From NCBI GenBank assembly GCA_017991275.1, contig JAGNMH010000430.1, positions 1 through 5,517 of the forward strand: a stretch of DNA of 5,517 nt, written 5' to 3'. Both the position numbers and the translations under genes were made by a program. The notes beneath the pieces were generated by a model. That model saw only the letters and a program-made list of their open reading frames with translations, ran no database searches and had not been told where the DNA came from. Of this stretch, positions 1 through 4,651 are shown piece after piece. Every line of letters starts with the position of its first letter. Positions within the stretch are counted from its first letter, which is position 1. The DNA is from Acidobacteriota bacterium (lineage in GTDB: Bacteria > Acidobacteriota > Blastocatellia > RBC074).

Positions 1-507
1 CAATTGAAGGCCTTCATCGAATCCGGCGGCACGCTTCTGACCATCGGAAGTTCGACGAACCTGGGTTATCACTTGGGCTTGCCCATGAGCAGCGCGCTGG
101 TTGAGCGAACTGCCGGCGGCGATGAACGCGCGCTTGGACGCGACAAGTACTACATTCCGGGTTCGATCTTGCAGGTGGTGGTGGACAACACAAACCCTCT
201 GGCTTACGGCCTGCCGAATCGCGTGGACGTGTTTTTCGATAACAGCCCGGTCTTTCGTCTGAAGCCTGAGGCTGTGTTGAAAGGCGTAAAGCCAGTAGCG
301 TGGTTCGACAACGGCGCTCCGCTCCGCAGCGGCTGGGCTTGGGGGCAGAAGTATTTGCAAGACGGCGTTGCCGTTATTGATGCCAGCGTAGGCAAAGGCC
401 GTTTGTTCATGTACGGCCCCGAAATCGCATTTCGCGGCCAGCCTCACGGCACGTTCAAACTGCTGTTCAATGGCATTTACCTGGGACCGGCTGAAACAGT
501 GAGGTAG
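1..507 (+). CDS. M14-family zinc carboxypeptidase-like protein, C-terminal part (5' end outside window)
   Basis: The frame is open from the first base (Gln-Leu-Lys-Ala-Phe...) to a TAG at 505-507, so this is the last 168 residues of a longer protein. The TTG at position 4 is an internal Leu codon, not a start. The visible part resembles the C-terminal glutamine-amidotransferase-like (flavodoxin-fold) domain found after the catalytic domain in large acidobacterial peptidase M14 proteins. The features that match are an opening FIESGGTLLTIG strand-turn, a PGSILQVVVD segment followed by NPLAYGLP, a GKGRLFMYG strand, and an ending in FRGQPHGTFKLLFNGIY. The zinc-binding HxxE...H residues and the signal peptide would lie upstream and cannot be checked. 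Such proteins are normally exported and are presumed to be peptidases. The substrate is unknown. The assignment comes from recalled family resemblance of the tail only. The gene is followed 27 bp later by a strong hairpin that could end its transcript. Confidence 0.8.
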   Translation, partial: QLKAFIESGGTLLTIGSSTNLGYHLGLPMSSALVERTAGGDERALGRDKYYIPGSILQVVVDNTNPLAYGLPNRVDVFFDNSPVFRLKPEAVLKGVKPVAWFDNGAPLRSGWAWGQKYLQDGVAVIDASVGKGRLFMYGPEIAFRGQPHGTFKLLFNGIYLGPAETVR

Positions 508-534
508 GATAAACTTCCAGACTGAAAATAAAAT

Positions 535-591
535 AACCGTAGCTGAGAGCAGCGTCGGTCATGACCTGACTTCTGCTCTGCGGCTACGGTT
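535..591 (+). terminator. Long hairpin after the peptidase gene, probable (bidirectional) terminator; also first copy of the hairpin family
   Basis: The outer arms AACCGTAGC (535-543) and GCTACGGTT (583-591) pair perfectly. The inner arms AGAGCAG (546-552) and CTGCTCT (573-579) also pair perfectly. The tip contains GTC (554-556) against GAC (568-570) around the palindrome GGTCATGACC (557-566). The right side continues as TTTTATT. The left flank is A-rich, so it would read as a U-rich tail on the minus strand. It lies just after the TAG at 507. Terminator function is inferred. The same hairpin core recurs four more times downstream, so it may instead be a repeat element that happens to sit here. 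Confidence 0.6.
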
Positions 592-834
592 TTATTACGA
601 GTAAAGAAGTGCTGATAAGACAAAGTAGCGTCGTTGAAAACTGACTTCCACCTTTTGGGGCAACGGCGTCGTTGAAAACTGACTTCCGCTATCAATCCGT
701 CCTTCTCTTTTATGTACGACGGAGCAGCGTCAGGGCAACCAAGACTTCTGCTCCGCCGTTTCTCGGTCCGCTTTTGAGACGCGAGGTGGTGAAGTTGCAA
801 ACAGCGTCAGCACCAAGACTTCTGTTCAGCAACT
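546..834 (+). repeat. Five same-orientation copies of a structured hairpin element (core GCGTC-N8-11-GACTTC)
   Basis: The invariant 5' half GCGTC occurs at 552, 628, 666, 727 and 804. In each case it is followed 8-11 nt later by GACTTC (568, 643, 681, 743, 817). GTC pairs with GAC, leaving a conserved asymmetric internal loop (C opposite TT) before an outer stem. The outer stems differ in sequence but still pair: AGAGCAG/CTGCTCT (copy 1), CGG/CCG (copy 3), CGGAGCAG/CTGCTCCG at 720-727/748-755 (copy 4), and AACAG/CTGTT plus AGTTGC/GCAACT at 800-804/822-826 and 793-798/829-834 (copy 5). Copy 2 has only a weak, mismatched outer stem. Start-to-start spacing is 76, 38, 61 and 77 nt. This could be a REP/BIME-like dispersed repeat or a structured RNA. 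I do not recognise a named family. Confidence 0.6.
628..687 (+). repeat. Direct repeat, two identical 22-nt copies 38 nt apart
   Basis: Positions 628-649 and 666-687 are identical over 22 nt. They begin GCGTCGTTGAAAAC and end TGACTTCC, and are separated by 16 unrelated bases. They are copies 2 and 3 of the hairpin family. Exact identity, in contrast to the divergent copies 1, 4 and 5, suggests a recent local duplication. Confidence 0.85.
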
Positions 835-1050
835 ACGCGTGTAGCGCTCACGTCGAACTCGATGGTTTGCATTGTTAGCCATTCACCGATCTGGATAAAT
901 ACGTGTAAGTACTGGTTTTGCTAGAGGTTTGAAACGAGCAGTTGTCGGACGATGACTACAGCGGTTAAGGCAGATGAGTCGCTATTTCCACCAAACTTCT
1001 GGGCGTCAGGCAGGTAAAGTTACGTAAAAAAAGGCTTTGTTTGACTTGGC

Positions 1051-1079
1051 TTGACCTGTGAAATCAAAAACCGCATCAT
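1051..1079 (+). promoter_or_regulatory. Candidate sigma70-type promoter for the mla operon
   Basis: TTGACC (1051-1056) is a 5-of-6 match to the -35 consensus. It is followed by a 17-nt A-rich spacer and CATCAT (1074-1079), a 4-of-6 match to the -10 consensus. A second TTGACT lies ten bases earlier (1041-1046). It would give a leader of roughly 130 nt before mlaE. The -10 is weak and promoter rules in this lineage are uncertain, so this is only a candidate. Confidence 0.3.
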
Positions 1080-1124
1080 AAGCCGCCTTTTCAAACGGGC
1101 ATTTGTGGACAGACATCCTGGGCG

Positions 1125-1173
1125 TTTTGAGTTGAATAGAGACGATTCTCACGTTCGAGCGTAAGGCTCAAAA
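1125..1173 (+). other. Possible three-way-junction fold in the mlaE leader
   Basis: TTTTGAG (1125-1131) pairs with CTCAAAA (1167-1173). Between them are two small hairpins: GAGA/TCTC with loop CGAT (1139-1150), and ACGT/GCGT with loop TCGA (1151-1162, including one G-T pair). It lies about 42 nt before the mlaE start, within the presumed leader. The helices are short, so chance pairing is possible. Confidence 0.25.
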
Positions 1174-1215
1174 CCGGGCGCACGCGAATCATAAAAACCC
1201 ATCTGGCACTTTCTG

Positions 1216-1983
1216 ATGAATCCAATCACCCGCGTTGTTCTTCAACTTCAAGAATTAACTGTACTGACCTGGCGCGTAATTCGTGGCTTTTTCAAAGCTC
1301 CGCGTTATTGGGGCGAGATGTTTAGGCAGATGGACCTGCTTGGCTTTGGCAGTTTGGTTATCATTTTGCTGACGGGAACGTTCACGGGAATGGTTCTGGC
1401 ACTGAACTCAGCCAATGCTCTACAAAAATTCGGCGTACAAAATGTGACGGGGCAATTGGTTGCGACCAGTTTGATCCGTGAATTGGGGCCTGTGCTGACC
1501 AGTTTGATGCTGGCCGGGCGAGTAGGCTCAGGGATTGCGGCGGAACTGGGTTCAATGCTGGTCAGCGAACAAATTGACGCCATGCGCGCGCTGGGAACCG
1601 ACCCGATCAAAAAGCTGGTGACTCCCAGAATTGTGGCTTTGGTGTTTATGGCTCCGGCGCTGACTGTGATCTGCGATTTTGTCGGCGCAATGGGCGGTTT
1701 GCTGATTTCAATGACGATGCTGCATCAATCCTCATCGGTTTATTTGTCTTCGGCGATGGAGGCCGTCAATTACAACGAGATTTTGGGTGGATTGATTAAA
1801 CCAACGGTTTTCGGTTTCATCATCGCTCTGGTTGGATGTCATAAAGGTTTGAGCACGAAGGGCGGCACGGTTGGAGTCGGACGCTCGACTACTGAATCAG
1901 TTGTCAACGCTTCGATTCTGGTCATCGCGGTGGACTTTCTGTTGTCGAAAGTCATCATTTCCTTGCTGCTTGATCCAAGGTAA
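1216..1983 (+). CDS. mlaE: MlaE/YrbE-family ABC transporter permease (lipid transport)
   Basis: This is a 255-residue inner-membrane permease of the MlaE family, the usual length. With MlaF and MlaD it should form the MCE-type ABC complex that moves phospholipids or other lipids between inner and outer membranes. Visible family features are an amphipathic N-terminus (about 1-40), a first membrane helix around 43-63 with LLTGTFTGMVLAL, the conserved LIRELGPVLTSLMLAGRVGS stretch (86-105), the EQIDAMRALGTDP loop (118-130) thought to contact the ATPase, further hydrophobic segments at about 138-165, 191-208 and 229-250, and the GGTVGVGRSTTESVV motif (216-230). The ATG at 1216 was chosen because an in-frame TAA lies at 1192 and the N-terminus then matches the family. 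No clear Shine-Dalgarno sequence precedes it. It is the first gene of the operon. mlaF begins 26-50 bp after its stop. Confidence 0.95.
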   Translation: MNPITRVVLQLQELTVLTWRVIRGFFKAPRYWGEMFRQMDLLGFGSLVIILLTGTFTGMVLALNSANALQKFGVQNVTGQLVATSLIRELGPVLTSLMLAGRVGSGIAAELGSMLVSEQIDAMRALGTDPIKKLVTPRIVALVFMAPALTVICDFVGAMGGLLISMTMLHQSSSVYLSSAMEAVNYNEILGGLIKPTVFGFIIALVGCHKGLSTKGGTVGVGRSTTESVVNASILVIAVDFLLSKVIISLLLDPR

Positions 1984-2033
1984 AGGTAAACAGCACAGCG
2001 CCGGGAGCGGTGGCGACCGGCTTTTTACAAACT

Positions 2034-2846
2034 ATGCGAACGACTCCTTATGCAATTGAGTTTCGAGAGGTTTCGCTGGCTTTCGGCGATAACGTGATTC
2101 TCGATCGTGTCAGTTTCGGCGTGCGTTACGGCGAATCGAAAGTGGTCATGGGAGGTTCCGGAACCGGCAAATCAACCTTGCTGCGTTTGGTGCTTGGTCT
2201 GCTCAAACCCGATTCCGGCCAAATCTTCGTTGATGGCGAAGAGATCGGCAATTACAACGAAGAGAAGATGATGACGGTGCGCCAGAAAATCGGCATGGTT
2301 TTTCAGGAAGGCGCCTTGTTCGATAGTCTGTCGGTTTATGACAACGTCGCTTACCGTTTGCGCGAACAGCGTGTGAAAGAAGACGAGATTGAGGCGGTCG
2401 TTTCACGAATGTTGCGATTCGTTGACCTGGAAGACGCGATTGACAAGATGCCAAACGAACTTTCAGGAGGTATGCGCCGTCGCGTAGGCATTGCTCGCGC
2501 CCTGGTTGGCAATCCGAAGATTATTCTTTACGACGAACCGACCGCCGGTTTGGACCCGATCACGGCGCGGACGATTTGCGAACTGGCTCTGAAACTGCGC
2601 GATCTAGAAGATGTTTCTTCTATTTACGTCACACACCGGCTGGAAGACATGGACGTTCTGGCCACTGAATACGTCGTCCGCGACGATTTCGGCAATGTGC
2701 ATTTCGAACAGGAAGGCGACAAGCTCTGCCTGATAAACACCAAGTTCATCATGCTCAAAGACGGCGATGTCATCTTCAACGGCAGCAACGTGCAGATGCG
2801 TCAAATGTCCAACCCCTACATTCAAAAGTTTCTCAATCAGAAATAA
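2034..2846 (+). CDS. mlaF: MlaF-type ABC transporter ATP-binding protein (lipid transport)
   Basis: This cytoplasmic ATPase powers the MlaE permease. From the ATG at 2034 it has 270 residues. All nucleotide-binding motifs are present: Walker A GGSGTGKST (40-48), Q-loop Gln91, signature LSGGM (143-147), Walker B ILYDE (164-168), D-loop AGLD (171-174) and H-loop His201. It should therefore be active. After the H-loop there are about 24 extra residues (214-237) compared with E. coli-type MlaF, just before the FIMLKDGDVIFNG strand. The frame also opens at a GTG at 2010, which would add eight residues. A GGGAG at 2003-2007 is only two bases from that GTG, and neither start has a well-placed ribosome site, so the start is uncertain. 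I prefer the ATG because it leaves a normal ABC N-terminus. mlaD follows 23 bp after its stop. Confidence 0.93.
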   Translation: MRTTPYAIEFREVSLAFGDNVILDRVSFGVRYGESKVVMGGSGTGKSTLLRLVLGLLKPDSGQIFVDGEEIGNYNEEKMMTVRQKIGMVFQEGALFDSLSVYDNVAYRLREQRVKEDEIEAVVSRMLRFVDLEDAIDKMPNELSGGMRRRVGIARALVGNPKIILYDEPTAGLDPITARTICELALKLRDLEDVSSIYVTHRLEDMDVLATEYVVRDDFGNVHFEQEGDKLCLINTKFIMLKDGDVIFNGSNVQMRQMSNPYIQKFLNQK

Positions 2847-2860
2847 AGGCTTATTAAGTC

Positions 2861-2865
2861 GGAGG
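2861..2865 (+). promoter_or_regulatory. Strong ribosome binding site for mlaD
   Basis: GGAGG ends four bases before the ATG at 2870 and fixes that start. It is the only clear Shine-Dalgarno in the operon. mlaE and mlaF lack one, which may favour higher translation of the MlaD subunit. Confidence 0.75.
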
Positions 2866-2869
2866 ATTT

Positions 2870-4021
2870 ATGCCGCAGAACAAAACAGCACGATTGTCCG
2901 AATTGCGAGTCGGACTTTTGGTTTTGCTAGCCCTGGCGATTTTGATTTTGGTAATTTTTGCCGTCAGCGGAGATCTGAAATTACCGGGCTTCGGTAAAAC
3001 GACGACCGTTCGCACGGAAATGTCCAGCGTTGACGGGTTGCGAAAAGGCGCTGAAGTCCGCCTGTCCGGCAAAAAGATCGGCAGCGTTAAAGACATTAAC
3101 TTCAGCCGGGCAATTCCTGCTGACGCCAAAGCCGCCACTGAAGCAGGCAATATCGAAATCATCATGGACATTGACGGCACGCTGGATGGGCGACCTGCCA
3201 TCGAGCGCATACGCAGCGATTCGGTAGCTACGCTGAAAACAGCCGGTGTTCTGGGCGATAACGTGATTGACATCACGCCCGGCACGCTCAGCGGCAAAGC
3301 GATTGTCAACGGAGACAAAATCAAAAGTCAGGCGCAAAAAAGCGTCGGCGATATTTTGAACGCGGCTCAAACCGCAGTCACCAACTTGAATGACATCTCC
3401 GCCGACATCAAGGCGATGACCGGTGATTTGCGAAACGGCAAAGGCACGGCAGGCCGATTGCTGAACGACGAAGCTTTTTACGTCAACCTGAACGACACCG
3501 TTTTGAAAGCGCAAACCCTGATTTCCGCCATCAAGGATGGCGACGGCACTTTCAGCAAGCTGATCAACGATCCGCAGCTTTACGGGCAGGTCACCGACAC
3601 CATCACGCAACTGCGCAGCATTTCCGAACAGCTCAACGCACAACTGACCAAAGGCGATGGCACTCTGGGCAAACTGGTTAAAAGCGAGGAGCTTTACAAC
3701 AACGCCAACGCTGTCATTGTCAAAGCCGACAAGATTTCCGCCAAGTTGGACGGAATCATGGCCAAGATCGAAAACGGTGAAGGCAATCTGGGCAAACTGG
3801 TCAAGGATGAAAAGCTTTACGCTGACGCCCGTGATACGGTTGAAAAGTTAAAAGCCATTTCCACTCGGTTGGAAAATGGCGAAGGCACAGCCGGGAAGCT
3901 GCTGAAAGACGACAAGCTTTATAACAACGTCAATACTCTGTCGGCGGAGATAACCAAACTGATTTACGACTTCCGCCAGAATCCTAAGAAGTATCTTTCG
4001 GTGAAGGTCACGATCTTCTAA
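2870..4021 (+). CDS. mlaD: MlaD-type MCE-domain lipid-binding protein with a five-repeat C-terminal tail
   Basis: This 383-residue protein is the membrane-anchored periplasmic subunit of the MCE transporter. A short cytoplasmic N-terminus is followed by one hydrophobic anchor (about 14-32, LLVLLALAILILVIFAV). The MCE domain follows (about 43-140), with VDGLRKGAEVRLSGKKIGSV near its start and LKTAGVLGDNVIDITPG at its end. MCE domains form hexameric rings with a lipid-conducting pore. E. coli MlaD is about half this length. The extra part is a predicted-helical tail with five copies of a GxGTxGKLxxDExLY-like motif at about 189-208, 223-243, 261-280, 302-321 and 336-355, ending in DFRQNPKKYLSVKVTIF. 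Such tails occur in other MCE proteins and could extend the conduit across the periplasm; that role is inferred. The start is fixed by GGAGG at 2861. It is the last gene of the operon, followed by a terminator. MlaC and MlaB are not seen nearby. Confidence 0.93.
   Translation: MPQNKTARLSELRVGLLVLLALAILILVIFAVSGDLKLPGFGKTTTVRTEMSSVDGLRKGAEVRLSGKKIGSVKDINFSRAIPADAKAATEAGNIEIIMDIDGTLDGRPAIERIRSDSVATLKTAGVLGDNVIDITPGTLSGKAIVNGDKIKSQAQKSVGDILNAAQTAVTNLNDISADIKAMTGDLRNGKGTAGRLLNDEAFYVNLNDTVLKAQTLISAIKDGDGTFSKLINDPQLYGQVTDTITQLRSISEQLNAQLTKGDGTLGKLVKSEELYNNANAVIVKADKISAKLDGIMAKIENGEGNLGKLVKDEKLYADARDTVEKLKAISTRLENGEGTAGKLLKDDKLYNNVNTLSAEITKLIYDFRQNPKKYLSVKVTIF
3434..3934 (+). repeat. Five in-frame repeats within the mlaD tail
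   Basis: The coding sequence for the glycine-started motif (NGKGTAGRLLNDEAFY, DGDGTFSKLINDPQLY, KGDGTLGKLVKSEELY, NGEGNLGKLVKDEKLY, NGEGTAGKLLKDDKLY) recurs every 34, 38, 41 and 34 codons. The DNA copies have diverged, with GGCAAACTGGT-like blocks best conserved in units 3 and 4, so the conservation is mainly at protein level. The units probably alternate a Gly turn with an amphipathic helix. Confidence 0.85.
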
Positions 4022-4029
4022 AAAGGCAG

Positions 4030-4096
4030 AAGGCAAATATCAAAAGCTGGAAGCAGGGAAGCTGTATCACAATTTTTGACTTTTGATATTTGCCTT
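4030..4096. terminator. Bidirectional intrinsic terminator between convergent mlaD and rhodanese genes
   Basis: AGGCAAATATCAAAAG (4031-4046) is the exact reverse complement of 4080-4095, and A4030-T4096 adds a 17th pair. The loop is 33 nt. On the plus strand the stem runs into TTTTTA (4095-4100). On the minus strand it is followed within a few bases by CTGCCTTTT. It starts nine bases after the mlaD stop and ends two bases before the rhodanese stop codon, the expected place for a shared terminator. The AT-rich arms and long loop are less typical. Confidence 0.75.
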
Positions 4097-4097
4097 T

Positions 4098-4463
4098 TTA
4101 CTCCATCTCATAGCCGGCATCCCGCCAAGCCTTGATGCCGCCAGCCATCGAAAGCACATTTGTGTAACCCATTCTTTGTAAATTGTCCGCCGCCAGAGCC
4201 GAGCGGTATCCGCCGCCACAATACAAAACAACTTCTGCCGATTTGTCCGGGACGACTTTTTCAATGTCGCGTTCGATGATGCCGCGTCCCAGGTGTTGCG
4301 CCCCGGCGGCATGATCCACGTCCCATTCGTTGTCTTCGCGCACGTCAATGAAAACGAACTGTTCGCCTGCGTCCAGTTTCTGTTTTACTTCGGCGACGGT
4401 TATTTCGCGGACTCGCGTTTTAGCGTCGTTGCAGAGTTGTTCAAATGCTGTCGAGTGTTTCAT
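4098..4463 (-). CDS. Single-domain rhodanese-like sulfurtransferase
   Basis: This is a 121-residue cytoplasmic protein; no signal peptide is visible. Rhodanese domains carry a persulfide on an active-site cysteine and pass sulfur to cyanide, thiols or biosynthetic partners. The whole protein is one domain: an entry segment REITVAEVKQKLDAG (19-33), the FIDVREDNEWDVDHAAGA motif (38-55), the six-residue active loop CGGGYR (82-87) with catalytic Cys82, and the closing MAGGIKAWRDAGYEME end (106-121). The intact loop length suggests a working sulfurtransferase rather than a phosphatase-like relative. The ATG at 4461-4463 has AAGGA seven bases upstream on the minus strand, a good ribosome site. The physiological sulfur acceptor cannot be told from the sequence. 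It lies downstream of the epimerase/dehydratase gene on the same strand, but 188 bp and a long inverted repeat separate them, so cotranscription is doubtful. Confidence 0.93.
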   Translation of the reverse strand: MKHSTAFEQLCNDAKTRVREITVAEVKQKLDAGEQFVFIDVREDNEWDVDHAAGAQHLGRGIIERDIEKVVPDKSAEVVLYCGGGYRSALAADNLQRMGYTNVLSMAGGIKAWRDAGYEME

Positions 4464-4530
4464 CGCTCTTTCCTTTCATTCTCAGATTTAGGTAAGTCCC
4501 CTGTTCCAGATAACAGTTCGACATCGAGCC

Positions 4531-4610
4531 TTTTCCATCACAAAGGGTCAAAGGGACAAAGGAACAAAGAAAACAAACGAGATACTGCCTTTGACCCTTT
4601 GTGATGAAAA
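4531..4610. repeat. Long perfect inverted repeat (19-bp arms, 33-nt loop) with 8-nt periodic loop
   Basis: CATCACAAAGGGTCAAAGG (4536-4554) is the exact reverse complement of 4588-4606. Beyond a one-base bulge (C4535), TTTT (4531-4534) pairs with AAAA (4607-4610). The left arm and loop carry a degenerate 8-nt repeat (CACAAAGG, GTCAAAGG, GACAAAGG, AACAAAGA). It lies between the epimerase/dehydratase stop (4652) and the rhodanese start (4463) on the minus strand. There is no T-run after the stem on either strand, so a classical intrinsic terminator is unlikely. A dispersed palindromic repeat or a small non-autonomous element is possible. Confidence 0.8.
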
Positions 4611-4651
4611 CTGTCATCTACTTTTTGGCGTTCTATGAAACTTGCCCAGCT

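Larger units (their letters stand above)
835..1215. other. Non-coding stretch upstream of mlaE
   Basis: I see no credible gene between the last hairpin and the mlaE start. The short open frames here lack ribosome binding sites and recognisable protein sequence. The stretch holds a possible promoter (1051-1079) and a small folded leader (1125-1173), listed separately. A TAA at 1192-1194, in frame with mlaE, blocks an upstream extension of that gene to any normal start codon. Confidence 0.6.

Noticed and set aside
628..687. CRISPR array
   Set aside because: There are only two copies with a 16-nt spacer, and related copies are irregularly spaced. No cas genes are present.
477..800. Minus-strand open frame of 107 codons through the hairpin array
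   Set aside because: It runs through the repeats and overlaps the peptidase end. Its Arg/Ser-rich translation looks like translated repeat DNA, and no ribosome site or family resemblance is visible.
672..878. Plus-strand open frame of 68 codons
   Set aside because: It begins inside a repeat copy, lacks a ribosome site and consists mainly of hairpin-array sequence.
971..1001. Possible sixth, decayed hairpin copy (CAG...AGTC...AAACTTCTG)
   Set aside because: It lacks both the GCGTC and the GACTTC core and forms only a three-base outer stem, so chance similarity is likely.
2981..3643. Minus-strand 220-codon open frame
   Set aside because: It is antisense to the well-supported mlaD gene and has no recognisable protein features.
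4501..4516. Small inverted repeat CTGTT...AACAG upstream of the rhodanese gene, as a possible operator
   Set aside because: The arms are only five bases long and no convincing promoter could be placed around them.
4293..4604. Plus-strand 103-codon open frame spanning the palindrome
   Set aside because: It is antisense to the rhodanese gene, and its tail is translated repeat sequence.
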